Source: Ensifer adhaerens
GTDB taxonomy: Bacteria > Pseudomonadota > Alphaproteobacteria > Rhizobiales > Rhizobiaceae
Reading direction: 5' to 3'
Length of the DNA stretch: 64,000 nucleotides
Assembly (NCBI RefSeq): GCF_028993555.1
Contig: NZ_CP118611.1
Coordinates: 490,001 to 554,000, forward strand
Shown here one piece after another: positions 29,176-38,189 of the stretch (within the stretch, counting starts at the first letter, position 1; each line of letters opens with the position of its first letter). Under the pieces are notes generated by a model that had not been told where the DNA came from, searched no databases, and saw only the letters and a program-made list of their open reading frames with translations. A program made the translations under genes and the position numbers.

Positions 29176-29832
29176 TTATCCGGCCCGCATGGACAGCTCG
29201 ACATCCTCCCCGACCGGCACGGAGATGTAGCCCGAGGCGGCGGAGCGAACATGGGCAAGATAGTCGGGGCAATCGTCGGCGTTATCGGCGACAATCAATG
29301 CGCCTGGTTTCAGACGGTCTTCGACCAGATTCAGCACGTCGCGATAGAGGGCCTTGGCGCCATCGAGCAGCAGCAGATCGATCGTCTCGGGAAGATCGGT
29401 GCTCAAGGTCCTGAGCGCATCGCCTTCCCGGATTTCGACGAGGTCGATGAGGCCGCCGTCGGCCAGGTTTTGGCGTGCCCGTCCGATCTTGCCCGGTTCG
29501 AACTCGCTGGTGATCAATCGCCCGCCGCCATTGTCCCGCAGCGCGGCGGCAAGGTGGAGCGTGGAGATGCCGAAGGATGTGCCGAATTCCACGATCGATT
29601 TTGCGCCGCAGCTGCGAGCGAGCATGTAGAGCAGCGTGCCCGTTTCGCGCGACACCGGGAGCCAGAGATCCTTCAGTCGGCCATACAGATCGAGATATTC
29701 AGTCTTGCTGCGCAGGAGGCGTTCGCGCTCCTCGCGCGAAAGCGCGGCCATCGCCGGACTCGATGCCGCGCTGGCTTCTCTGAAGAGGCGAACGAGAAGT
29801 GGTGCGACAGGTTCTGTCATCAAGGTTGTCAT
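29176..29832 (-). CDS. Class I SAM-dependent O-methyltransferase
   Basis: 218 aa from ATG 29832 (CGGAG upstream). SAM-binding motif I IVEFGTSFGISTLHLA, acidic LITSEFEPGKI and IDLLLLDGAK motif follow the catechol/caffeoyl-CoA O-methyltransferase group. Divergent from the TetR gene at 29923, which likely controls it. Confidence 0.83.
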   Translation of the reverse strand: MTTLMTEPVAPLLVRLFREASAASSPAMAALSREERERLLRSKTEYLDLYGRLKDLWLPVSRETGTLLYMLARSCGAKSIVEFGTSFGISTLHLAAALRDNGGGRLITSEFEPGKIGRARQNLADGGLIDLVEIREGDALRTLSTDLPETIDLLLLDGAKALYRDVLNLVEDRLKPGALIVADNADDCPDYLAHVRSAASGYISVPVGEDVELSMRAG

Positions 29833-29849
29833 AAAAAACTCCGTTGCAG

Positions 29850-29897
29850 GAATGCGACTTGTGTTGGAATTGAAAATACGAATAATTCGTCGCATTC
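29850..29897. promoter_or_regulatory. Operator-like inverted repeats between O-methyltransferase and TetR genes
   Basis: GAATGCGAC (29850-29858) and GTCGCATTC (29889-29897) are perfect 9-bp inverted repeats 30 nt apart. A second perfect palindrome, ACGAATAATTCGT, lies at 29878-29890. Both fall in the 90-bp divergent promoter, a typical place for TetR autoregulation. Confidence 0.55.
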
Positions 29898-29922
29898 GCT
29901 AATCGCATTGCCGAGCGCGCCA

Positions 29923-30564
29923 ATGACGGATCGTCCAAGTGCCCGTATATCCTCAAGAAAACAGCCGAGGCAGGCTCGCTCGAACGAGCTTGTCCGCGCC
30001 ATATTGCAGGCTGCTGTTCAGGTTTTGGCAGAGGAGGGCGCGCCGAGATTCACGACCGCGCGGGTGGCGGAAAAAGCCGGCGTGAGCATCGGATCGCTCT
30101 ACCAGTATTTTCCCAACAAGGCCGCAATCCTGTTTCGATTGCAAAGCGACGAGTGGCGGCAGACCACGGATCTTCTGCGGGATATCCTCGAGGACCGCTC
30201 GCAACCGCCTCTTCTGCGGCTACGGACCCTGGTCCACGCCTTTGTCCGGTCCGAATGCGAAGAGGCGGCGGTCCGCGTCGCGCTTGATGACGCCGCCCCG
30301 CTCTACCGCGATGCACCCGAAGCTCGGGAGGCAAAGGAAGCGGGCGATCCGATCTTCGAAAATTTCATGCTGGAGGTGCTTCCGCACAGCACCGGTGCGG
30401 CCCGGCATCTGGCGGCCGATCTGATTGTCACGACGATGACCACTGTCGGTAAGGAGTTTTCAGAGACGCCGCGGAGTGAGGCCGAGATAGAGGCCTATGC
30501 CGGCGCCATGGCCGACATGTTCTGCGCCTACATCAGCAGCATGGCTGACGGAGCTAGATCGTAG
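29923..30564 (+). CDS. TetR-family transcriptional regulator
   Basis: 213 aa from ATG 29923; the much longer upstream frame is antisense to the methyltransferase. Helix-turn-helix FTTARVAEKAGVSIGSLYQYF at residues 43-63 ends in the family signature YQYFPNKAAIL. The C-terminal ligand domain is variable. It probably represses the divergent methyltransferase gene. Confidence 0.9.
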   Translation: MTDRPSARISSRKQPRQARSNELVRAILQAAVQVLAEEGAPRFTTARVAEKAGVSIGSLYQYFPNKAAILFRLQSDEWRQTTDLLRDILEDRSQPPLLRLRTLVHAFVRSECEEAAVRVALDDAAPLYRDAPEAREAKEAGDPIFENFMLEVLPHSTGAARHLAADLIVTTMTTVGKEFSETPRSEAEIEAYAGAMADMFCAYISSMADGARS

Positions 30565-30672
30565 CGTCAGAACGTCTCCGTGAAGTGGCCGGTGTGGCAG
30601 GCCAAGCCGGCCGATCGATTGACTGGAAGTCTGTTCGACTGCATGTCGCCAGGGCGCGCGACCGCGCTGCAA

Positions 30673-31998
30673 TCAGCCGTCCGACCAGAAGCGTTCCTTG
30701 TCAAAGGCCTTTTTCTGTTCGCCGAGTTGGGAGCCATCCTGCGGCGCGCGCTTTGCATCCTCGGCGCTGGCCACCGAGAACCCGAGGGCTGCCGGAAGGA
30801 TGAGCTGCTCAAGATCCTTGGCCGGCGCCAGCGCCCACTTGAGAAGCGTGGCGTCGCGAATGGCCCACTCCGTGCTTGTGGACGCAGCGCGCGTGAGGCT
30901 GGATTCGGTGGCGCTCGGCGCCCGCATCGTGCCCGTGCCAAGTGCGATCTTGAACGACGAGGACGGAACGAATTGAGAGGTGTTTACAGGGAGCGCGCGC
31001 TCGCTGGCGACCGCGCGAAGCGTCGGCAGCGGTACGGTGATGGAAGCAAGGTCGAAGAACGGCGGTTCCTCGACAGCCTGCTTGAGGGTCTGGCGTTCAA
31101 GGGCTTCTTCCCCGCGGCTTTTGCGCGTTGGGAGCATTGCGGTCAAAAGGGTGCTGTCGGAGGGGGCCGCAGTCTTGAACTTTGCAGGACCGGCACTGTT
31201 GGCTGCCACGATCGACGTTGACTTGACCCGTCGCTTGTAGTCGGCCATTGCCTGGTCATAGCCCGGCAAGGCTCCGCCACTGGCCGGAAGATGGAGTGTC
31301 TGCCCCTTCGGGAAAATGCGGGCCAGTTCCTGGCGTGACATCCGCGGCCAGGCGCGCACATTGCCGACATCGAGATGCACGAAGGGAGACCCGGAGGTCG
31401 GATAGTAGCCGACCCCTCCGACTTGCATCTGCATGGCGATCTCACGCAGTCGGGTGAGTTTCACGCCCGGGATGTAGAAGTCCATCGCCTTTCCCAGCAT
31501 GTGCTGGCTGTTCTTGGCGACACCGGTACTGCGCGAGCGGCCGCGCAGCATGTTGTTGGTGGCGGGCGAGCGATAAGCGGAGACGATGTTGATGTAGTCC
31601 TTGGCTCCGGCGCGCTGGTAGACTTCCCAGACGAGGTCGAGAAGACGCGGGTCCATGCGGGCCGGCTCGTTCCTGCGCCAGTCGCGGAGAAAGCGATTGA
31701 TCTGTGCGAGCCCTTTCGGGTCGTATTTTCCATCCCGCTTGAAGGTGATCGTCGCGCGCTCGCCGGTGTGGGTGAAGAACAGCTTTAATGATCGAACTTC
31801 CGCTGAAGACGCGGTTGTCGTGAAGGCCATGGTGGACGCAGCGATGGCGGCGATCGCGGTCACACGCCCAAACCATCGGGCAATGCGCTGAACGCCGTTG
31901 CTTGCGACGCCACGCGATACAGGCGCCGGATACGCGGTTACTGGATACTCAGACACGGCGGCTTCCGATTCATTCGAGGTACAATCCACCGGCTGCAA
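30673..31998 (-). CDS. DUF882 / M15-family YcbK-like exported protein
   Basis: 441 aa. A membrane or signal segment follows at residues 45-65 (VTAIAAIAASTMAFTTTASS). The DUF882 domain (about 70-240) has SAYRSPATNN, QHMLGKAMDF and the metal-binding FVHLDVG typical of peptidoglycan-active M15 peptidases. The C-terminal 200 residues are low-complexity and unrecognised. A shorter start at the in-frame codon near AVSEYP is possible. Confidence 0.82.
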   Translation of the reverse strand: MQPVDCTSNESEAAVSEYPVTAYPAPVSRGVASNGVQRIARWFGRVTAIAAIAASTMAFTTTASSAEVRSLKLFFTHTGERATITFKRDGKYDPKGLAQINRFLRDWRRNEPARMDPRLLDLVWEVYQRAGAKDYINIVSAYRSPATNNMLRGRSRSTGVAKNSQHMLGKAMDFYIPGVKLTRLREIAMQMQVGGVGYYPTSGSPFVHLDVGNVRAWPRMSRQELARIFPKGQTLHLPASGGALPGYDQAMADYKRRVKSTSIVAANSAGPAKFKTAAPSDSTLLTAMLPTRKSRGEEALERQTLKQAVEEPPFFDLASITVPLPTLRAVASERALPVNTSQFVPSSSFKIALGTGTMRAPSATESSLTRAASTSTEWAIRDATLLKWALAPAKDLEQLILPAALGFSVASAEDAKRAPQDGSQLGEQKKAFDKERFWSDG

Positions 31999-32229
31999 CG
32001 ACCGGCGGTTCGATGGAAATTATGGTCAATGAAGGATTAAGAACCCGTTGATGCTGCCCTCGCGAGGCTTGATGATGAAGAATTTCCGCGACCAACCGGC
32101 CCGATTGCCTCTGCTTTCGCTTGCCGAATCCGTCGGCCAGGGCAAGGCCACTTGTTTTCTCCGATCCATACGTTAGCTCATACTGAATGAAACGGTTGGA
32201 CCGCGGTATCTGCGTAGCCTAGGTGTCCT

Positions 32230-32562
32230 ATGAGAAGTACTTCAGACGTCGTTGCCGAACTCACCCAAGCCGCGCGTGAGGTTCACATGCTGACGGAGGG
32301 CGAAAAGCTTCGCCTCGTCGTTCGGGCCTATGTCGCGATCCAGGAGGGCTGGAAAATGCTCGGGCAGCCCGACCGGCTGAAAGAGTCGGCGGAAACCATG
32401 GATATCATCCGCGCCGGTGGGGTGCCGGTGCATCTCTACGATGACGAGATGCGGGCGATCCTCCAGGAGGCCGTCACGGTCATCAGGGAGATCGAGACCG
32501 CCATGGAAGCGAAAAACAATCCCGCGCCTGCATTCGGCAAGACCACGGAGCAAGGGTCGTAA
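32230..32562 (+). CDS. Hypothetical small acidic protein
   Basis: 110 aa, no recognised family. Mostly helical character (VVAELTQAAREVHMLTEGEK, ILQEAVTVIREIETAMEAKN). Upstream GGTG is a weak ribosome-binding site. Codon use is like its neighbours, which supports a real gene. The preceding 31999-32229 holds no feature I can support. Confidence 0.5.
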   Translation: MRSTSDVVAELTQAAREVHMLTEGEKLRLVVRAYVAIQEGWKMLGQPDRLKESAETMDIIRAGGVPVHLYDDEMRAILQEAVTVIREIETAMEAKNNPAPAFGKTTEQGS

Positions 32563-32662
32563 CGCGCGTCGCTACGGCTCAACACTATCGGTCGCGTGAT
32601 CGGTCGCGCGCTTCATCGCCGCCCGCGCCCGGGACATTCGCGCGACCAAGTTGCCACCGATT

Positions 32663-32911
32663 TCAGCAAAGAAGGTCGTCGTCCGAGATAGGGAACGAAG
32701 ATTCTATGGCCGCGCCAATGAAGGCTTTCCGCGACTGGCTAAGCTCGTCGCCGCGTTCAAGGGCCGCATGGCAGCGGTTTCTTGCTTGCTCGTAAAACCA
32801 TCCGCCCTGCGGCATTTCGCTGAGATATTGCAGGGCATCCTGTGGTCCGTTGATGGTGCGCTCGCCATTCACACCAAGCCTGACGGGGTGATCCCAAATC
32901 ATAGTTTGCAT
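32663..32911 (-). CDS. DUF982 domain protein
   Basis: 82 aa from ATG 32911 with GGAGG eight bases upstream. Pattern MIWDHPVRLGVNGER, INGPQDALQYL, HAALERGDELSQSRKAFIGA fits DUF982, a small family nearly confined to rhizobia. Function unknown. Confidence 0.8.
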   Translation of the reverse strand: MQTMIWDHPVRLGVNGERTINGPQDALQYLSEMPQGGWFYEQARNRCHAALERGDELSQSRKAFIGAAIESSFPISDDDLLC

Positions 32912-33115
32912 TTGCGTTGCCTCCGGTACGGCGCAGAACGCCTCGCCCGGAAATTTGTTCCTTGGTCAGGCAGAGAGTGCCACCACTTCAATCGTGATCG
33001 TTTCCGATCTCAGTGTCGGCTTCAGCTAATCCGGAGGCTGACGCTTCCAGGCACAACCTTGCGGGGAGGCGACCTAAATGCCACCGTATGCTGCCGTGCG
33101 CTGCGAGGAAAGATG

Positions 33116-33763
33116 ATGATGGCCGATACACACGCACTCTACCGCCTCTACGGCGTTCCCGGCTGGGGTTCCGTTCTCGTCGAGGCGGCGCTGGTGCAAG
33201 CCCGATTACCCTACACGCTCGAAGATGTCTCAGGGTTCGATGGGCCCGGTCCGGTCCGGGACCGTTTTCTCACCGTCAATGCACTCGCCCAGGTGCCGGT
33301 GCTCATACTTCCCGATGGCACGGTCATGACGGAGAGCGCGGCCATTCTGCTTCATCTTGCGGAGACGCACCCGGAGGCCGGACTTGCGCCACCGGTCGGG
33401 GACCCGCTTCGTCCTGTCTTTCTTCGTCGACTGATCTGGCTCGTGACCGCGGTATATGGGACCTTCACCTATGCTGACTACCCGGAACGTTGGGCTCCGA
33501 GCGTGCCGGACGAGTTGCGTGGCCGGGTGCTTGGACGTCGCATGGACCTGTGGCGGCAATGGGAGGACGAGATTGCCCCCGCGCCGTGGGCGCTCGGAGG
33601 GCGTTTCTCTGCCCTTGATATCTGGATCGCGGCAATGACGCGCTGGCGGCCCGGGCGTAATTGGCTGGCGGAAACCTGCCCGAAGCTGCTCGGTATTGCG
33701 CAGCGTGTCGACGCCGATCCCGACCTTCGCGAGCTATGGACGCGCAACTTCGGCGCGATCTAG
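33116..33763 (+). CDS. Glutathione S-transferase family protein
   Basis: 215 aa. Three consecutive ATG codons (33113, 33116, 33119) follow GAGGAA; the middle one gives the best spacing. The N-terminal thioredoxin-like domain has LYRLYGVPGWGSVLVEAAL and the cis-Pro region VPVLILPDGTVMTESAAILL; the C-terminal domain is helical. Likely cytoplasmic glutathione conjugation or isomerase activity. The frame opening at 32651 is antisense to the DUF982 gene and not real. Confidence 0.85.
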   Translation: MMADTHALYRLYGVPGWGSVLVEAALVQARLPYTLEDVSGFDGPGPVRDRFLTVNALAQVPVLILPDGTVMTESAAILLHLAETHPEAGLAPPVGDPLRPVFLRRLIWLVTAVYGTFTYADYPERWAPSVPDELRGRVLGRRMDLWRQWEDEIAPAPWALGGRFSALDIWIAAMTRWRPGRNWLAETCPKLLGIAQRVDADPDLRELWTRNFGAI

Positions 33764-33819
33764 TTCTCAAGCAGATCCCGCCGGGGGCCCATGTCCTGCT
33801 GGTCCCGCGCCAGTCTTTG

Positions 33820-34302
33820 CTAATTCTCCTCCGCCATCAACAAGGACACGGGAAGCACCGCCTCTTCCTTGACGGTCTTGGTGACGATGTAGGTGAAGTA
33901 GCGCGCGATGCCGAGATCCCTGTCGAGAAGCGTGTCGATCAGGCGCTGATAGGCGTCGATATCGGCGGTGACAATTTTCAGGATGTAGTCGACGCCGCCG
34001 CCGACCGACCAGCAGTAGACGATTTCCGGAATATCACGGACTGCTCGTTCGAACCTGTCGAAGTCGGCTTGGCGGTGATTGGCCAGCGTCAGCTCAAGCA
34101 TGATGCTGGCAACCGGCGCAATACGCCGCATGGAAATACGTGCGTGATAGCCGCTGATGATGCCGGCCTTTTCCAGTTTGCGCAGCCGAATCCAACAGGG
34201 CGTTGGAGAAAGCCCCACCGCTTCGGCGAGCGCAAGTTTGGTGATGCGTCCATCCCGCTGGATTGCATCGAGAATGCGCAGGTCGATCGCATCAAGCTTC
34301 AT
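33820..34302 (-). CDS. Lrp/AsnC-family regulator
   Basis: 160 aa from ATG 34302 with GGGAG upstream. Helix-turn-helix at residues 5-60 (LALAEAVGLSPTPCWIRLRK), then the RAM amino-acid-binding domain (VGGGVDYILKIVTADIDAYQ). It lies just downstream of the DUF1185 gene on the same strand (35-bp gap), so it likely regulates the catabolic island. Confidence 0.9.
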   Translation of the reverse strand: MKLDAIDLRILDAIQRDGRITKLALAEAVGLSPTPCWIRLRKLEKAGIISGYHARISMRRIAPVASIMLELTLANHRQADFDRFERAVRDIPEIVYCWSVGGGVDYILKIVTADIDAYQRLIDTLLDRDLGIARYFTYIVTKTVKEEAVLPVSLLMAEEN

Positions 34303-34337
34303 GGCAAACTCCCGCGCAAATCGTTTGTCTGCTCTTA

Positions 34338-34940
34338 TCAAGCCTTGCTGAGCGATGCAGCCTTTTCCGCCTCCATCTCGGCGATGTCCTGGAAGCGGTC
34401 GGCGATGCGAGCATGGGCGCGGCCACTGTCGGAGGCGCCGATCGCGACGATGATCTCGTCAGGGCCGGGGCCGTCGGCGATCTGGAAATTGGCGGTGAGG
34501 AAATGTGAACGCTTGCCGCTCTCGCTCTTGTGCATCATCGGCAGCGACAGCAGCGCGCCCGGCGCGTTGCGGGTGTTGGAGAATTCCAGGTAATTGGTGC
34601 CACCGATCGCCTCGCGAAAGGGATTGCCGAAGCGAAGCGTGTGTATCATTGCCGAGGCATGTTCGATTTCGCCGGCGATGCCGACGGCGGCCGCCTTGCC
34701 GCAGGCCTCGATCCTGTCCGCCGCCATCTGGCGAAGCAGCCGGTCCGTCATTTCGTGGCTGAGCTCGCCGGTGATACGGATGATTTCCGGCCGCAGATCT
34801 TCGACAAAGCCGCGCCCCGCCCAGGGGTTCTGGATCACCGCCGCCACCACGACGATGTTGACGGGCCGCGGCGCCGTCTTGCCGCCCTCTACGAGGGTCT
34901 CTTCCAGGAAGGTGCAAATTTTTCTGATGCCGAGTGTCAT
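34338..34940 (-). CDS. DUF1185 'amino acid synthesis' family protein
   Basis: 200 aa. Recognised from MTLGIRKICTFLEETLVEGG and NPWAGRGFVEDLRPEI, which mark the DUF1185 family. Its biochemical role is not established. Divergent from the PucR-type regulator; the family is often found next to luciferase-like monooxygenase and aldehyde dehydrogenase genes, as here. Confidence 0.8.
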   Translation of the reverse strand: MTLGIRKICTFLEETLVEGGKTAPRPVNIVVVAAVIQNPWAGRGFVEDLRPEIIRITGELSHEMTDRLLRQMAADRIEACGKAAAVGIAGEIEHASAMIHTLRFGNPFREAIGGTNYLEFSNTRNAPGALLSLPMMHKSESGKRSHFLTANFQIADGPGPDEIIVAIGASDSGRAHARIADRFQDIAEMEAEKAASLSKA

Positions 34941-35176
34941 TTGGATAGCCGCTGATCGTGGAAACTTGCGGCAACTTACCGGGGTGGTTGAAGATTTCTT
35001 CCTCTGTTTGGAGGAAGTGAACTTCGATGGTTCCTGCTAAAGCAAGCATGTCCACGCGATGGAGGCAAATCGCAATCGGGAAGTGACGACCTCGAATTGG
35101 CGATACTGCTTTTCATAGAAAGATTGACCCGTCGTTATCCATCGAAGCGGAGTAGACACGTCCGCTGTCCGCGCGC

Positions 35177-37012
35177 ATGTTGGTTGATAGAAATCAAGAG
35201 GCCAGACAGTTGGATCAGAAATCCCGGATGTTGTCGCTCCGCGACATTGCGAGCCAGATCAACAGCGGCAGCGATCTTCAGACGGCGCTGCAGCAGCTCA
35301 TCGCCGCTGCGTGCCGCCATGCGAACTGGGCCCTGGGGTCGATCATGGCCATCGACGCGGCGCATGGTTATGCCTATGTCGTCGTGCGTCATGATCCGAC
35401 GCTGATCGAGCGGCAGTTGCCCGACAAGTGGGAGCTGGCGACCAGCCCCTCCCTGATCGCCTTGCAGCGCAACGAACCCGTTTACATCAGGGATGCGCGC
35501 GAGTCCGTCGAGTTCCCGGGCTACAGAAAAGAGGCTTTCGAGCGTGACTATCGCACAGTGCTCGTGATGCCGATGAACTGCCGGGATGCCGAGGGGCGCC
35601 CGATGGTTCTGAGCGTCATTGCCCGCGAGGTCGCCGAGGTGTCGGAAGACGATCTCGCCTTTCTCGGTACGATCATCCACCTCGGTGCCATCGCCGTCGA
35701 ACGGGAACATCGCCTCGAAGCGGAGAAGCGGTCGGCGCAGCGGCTGGAGCGCGCCCTCAAGGCGCATACCTCGCTTCTAGAGCATGTGCTGAGCGACGGC
35801 TCGGTCGCACCGCTTTCGGCCATGGTCGGGAGGATGCTGCCGAATCCGACGGTGGTGGTTGATCTCACCGCCAATCAGGTAGTTGCCAGCCGGCCGCCGA
35901 ACGCGCTCTACGACGAGGCCACTTGGCAGGAAGCGGCCTCCACTGTTCTTAGCCGGCCGCTGATGAAGGCCGCCCGAGAGGCTGTCGAGCGCGGGACGAC
36001 CGATGCCGTCAACCTGTACCTCGACGACGGCAGGCAACGCTCCACGATAACGGCTCGTGTCGAAGCGCTGATGGTCGACAATCAACTGGTCGGGGCGCTC
36101 ATCATCTTCCCGACGAACCGCGCGTTCAGCGATCTCGATCTCCTGATGCTCGACAGCGCGAAGTTTGCGCTGAGCGTGCAGATGATGCGAAGCTTCATCC
36201 GGTTTCGGTTCGAGACGCGGACGCAGACCGAACTTTTCTTCGAGATCGTGGAGGCGCGGTGGCGCAATGCCAGCGATGTCGCCCAGCGCGCCCAGCGGCT
36301 CGGCCTGAGTTTTTCCGCACCTCAACAGATGATCGTCGTCGATTTTCCGGACAAGACCAAGGCCTTCGGCGGTGCTTCCGTCGACGTGGAGCACACCCTG
36401 TCGCGTGTCATGCAGCAGGCATCCGTTCAGGCGAGCCTGATTGCGGTAGAGGGCGGCGTCGTCTGCCTCGTTCCCCACGATACGGGCAAGCGGCAGGAGC
36501 GCACGACAAAGCTCGCCCGTCGTATCGCCGAGGAACTCGGCCGCTACTTCGATGAGGCGCCGATCGTCGTCGCCAGCAATCGGTGTGCGGCCCTGTCGGA
36601 CTATCCGCCTGCCTGGGAGCGCTGCGCCCGAATGATCCGCATCGGCCGCTCCTTTGGTCTGACCGGCGCGGTCTCGGCCCAGGATTTCGGCCCGCTGCCG
36701 ATGCTGGTTGCCGCCTGCGAGGCCGGCGACGTGCGCGGCTTCGTGCACGAGAGTGTTGGGGCGATCGCCGATCACGATCGGGATAACGGAACCCCCTATC
36801 TCGAAACCTTGTCGATCTACTTGCAGGAGGGGTGTCGCAGCCAGGCGTGCGCCGACGCGATGGGCCTGCATGTGACGACGCTACGCTATCGGCTGGCGCG
36901 TATCCAGGAACTGTTCGGCGTGGACGTCGAAACGCCGGAAAAGCGCTTTGCCGTCGAACTCGCGATCCGCCTGCACGGCGTCATCGACAATCGCTCCAGT
37001 CTCCGCAGCTAG
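35177..37012 (+). CDS. PucR/CdaR-type transcriptional regulator with GAF domain
   Basis: 611 aa. A GAF-like sensor spans about residues 20-180. The C-terminus carries the PucR helix-turn-helix (YLETLSIYLQEGCRSQACAD, LHVTTLRYRLARIQELFGVD). Family members often respond to purine or other N-containing catabolites. Placed just upstream of the catabolic operon at 37193 and divergent from DUF1185, it is the likely activator. A shorter start near residue 18 (MLSLRD) is possible. Confidence 0.85.
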   Translation: MLVDRNQEARQLDQKSRMLSLRDIASQINSGSDLQTALQQLIAAACRHANWALGSIMAIDAAHGYAYVVVRHDPTLIERQLPDKWELATSPSLIALQRNEPVYIRDARESVEFPGYRKEAFERDYRTVLVMPMNCRDAEGRPMVLSVIAREVAEVSEDDLAFLGTIIHLGAIAVEREHRLEAEKRSAQRLERALKAHTSLLEHVLSDGSVAPLSAMVGRMLPNPTVVVDLTANQVVASRPPNALYDEATWQEAASTVLSRPLMKAAREAVERGTTDAVNLYLDDGRQRSTITARVEALMVDNQLVGALIIFPTNRAFSDLDLLMLDSAKFALSVQMMRSFIRFRFETRTQTELFFEIVEARWRNASDVAQRAQRLGLSFSAPQQMIVVDFPDKTKAFGGASVDVEHTLSRVMQQASVQASLIAVEGGVVCLVPHDTGKRQERTTKLARRIAEELGRYFDEAPIVVASNRCAALSDYPPAWERCARMIRIGRSFGLTGAVSAQDFGPLPMLVAACEAGDVRGFVHESVGAIADHDRDNGTPYLETLSIYLQEGCRSQACADAMGLHVTTLRYRLARIQELFGVDVETPEKRFAVELAIRLHGVIDNRSSLRS

Positions 37013-37192
37013 CATTTCTTCGCCCGCCGCGAGCCGTCTTGCGACCGCGTCGCCACCCCTTTTCGCGACCTTCAATCGCCTCCTAGGGTTCGATGCAGAA
37101 GTTCTTCTTCCACTCCTTCGAAGTGATGGAAGAACGGCTGCGGTGACGGCAGTAGCCTCCAATCAACCTGATGGTGAGGAGGCAAGAAGCGC

Positions 37193-38188
37193 ATGGTTGA
37201 GACAGCAGCATCGACGGACGTGCCGATTGATCCGATTGCGCTTCGCCGCGCCTTCGGCACGTTCGTGACCGGTGTCACCGTCATCACCACACGCGATGAC
37301 GATGGCACGCCACGTGGAATGACGGCGAACTCCTTCACCTCGGTTTCGCTCGATCCTCCGCTGCTTCTGGTCTGCGTTGCGAAGTCGGCTTCGAGCTATC
37401 CTGCCTTCACCAATGCCGGGTGCTTTGCGGTCAATATCCTCCATGAGGGACAGGTCGACGTCTCCGGAACCTTTGCCTCAAAGTCTCCGGACAAATTCCA
37501 GTCGGTAACTCACGATCACATTCACACGGGCGCGCCGGTCCTGACCGACAGCCTGACCTGGTTCGACTGCACGACTTACAGCACTGTTGATGCCGGCGAT
37601 CATGCGATCCTGATCGGCCAGGTGAGGGCGTTTGGCACCAGTCCGACCGCGCCGCTCGGCTTCTGCCGCGGCCGCTATGCCAGCGTCAAAGACCCCTTGC
37701 CGAACGGCTGGCTCGCGTCGCATGGAATGATCATCGGTTATCTGATCGAAGCGGGTGACGGCCTGCTTCTGCGCTCGGACGGCAAGGGCGGCTGGGTTCT
37801 GCCGTCTGCCCGGCGACGCAAGGCGGACAGCCAGCTCGTCATCGACGGCGGCGATGCACTTCGGCTCGTCCCCGACGAGACCTTCCTCTACTCGGTCTTC
37901 GATGTCGCCGACAGCGACCCGGGCTACCTCGTCTATCGCGCCAGACTGGCGGGCGAAGGTGGCGTCGACACCAGGCTTCCGGCCGATCTGCGCTTCTTTC
38001 CGCTCGACGATCTTCCCGATGATGCGATCGCGACGCACGAACTGCGATCCATGTTGCGGCGCTATGTGCGCGAGAGGCAGGCCGGCCGCTTCGGCATCTA
38101 CATGGATTCCGACGACGGCGGCCGTATCGCGATGATCGACGGCGAAGCCCGTACCTGGCTTCAGACTTCCCAAGACCAAGGACAATGA
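37193..38188 (+). CDS. Flavin reductase with an extra C-terminal domain
   Basis: 331 aa. Residues 10-165 form a RutF/HpaC-like flavin reductase domain (LRRAFGTFVTGVTVITT, GMTANSFTSVSLDPPLLLV, SYPAFTNAGCFAVNIL). It would supply reduced FMN or FAD to the luciferase-like monooxygenase encoded 1.5 kb downstream. Typical members stop near 170-190 aa; the remaining 150 residues (GMIIGYLIEAGDGLLLRSDG, GGWVLPSARRR) have a NUDIX-like look but lack a clear NUDIX box. Confidence 0.85.
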   Translation: MVETAASTDVPIDPIALRRAFGTFVTGVTVITTRDDDGTPRGMTANSFTSVSLDPPLLLVCVAKSASSYPAFTNAGCFAVNILHEGQVDVSGTFASKSPDKFQSVTHDHIHTGAPVLTDSLTWFDCTTYSTVDAGDHAILIGQVRAFGTSPTAPLGFCRGRYASVKDPLPNGWLASHGMIIGYLIEAGDGLLLRSDGKGGWVLPSARRRKADSQLVIDGGDALRLVPDETFLYSVFDVADSDPGYLVYRARLAGEGGVDTRLPADLRFFPLDDLPDDAIATHELRSMLRRYVRERQAGRFGIYMDSDDGGRIAMIDGEARTWLQTSQDQGQ

Positions 38189-38189
38189 T

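Noticed and set aside
29164..29922. Upstream extension of the TetR frame
   Set aside because: It is antisense to the methyltransferase gene, and ATG 29923 begins a normal-length TetR protein.
32651..33115. N-terminal extension of the glutathione S-transferase frame
   Set aside because: Antisense to the DUF982 gene; family homology begins at the ATG cluster near 33116.
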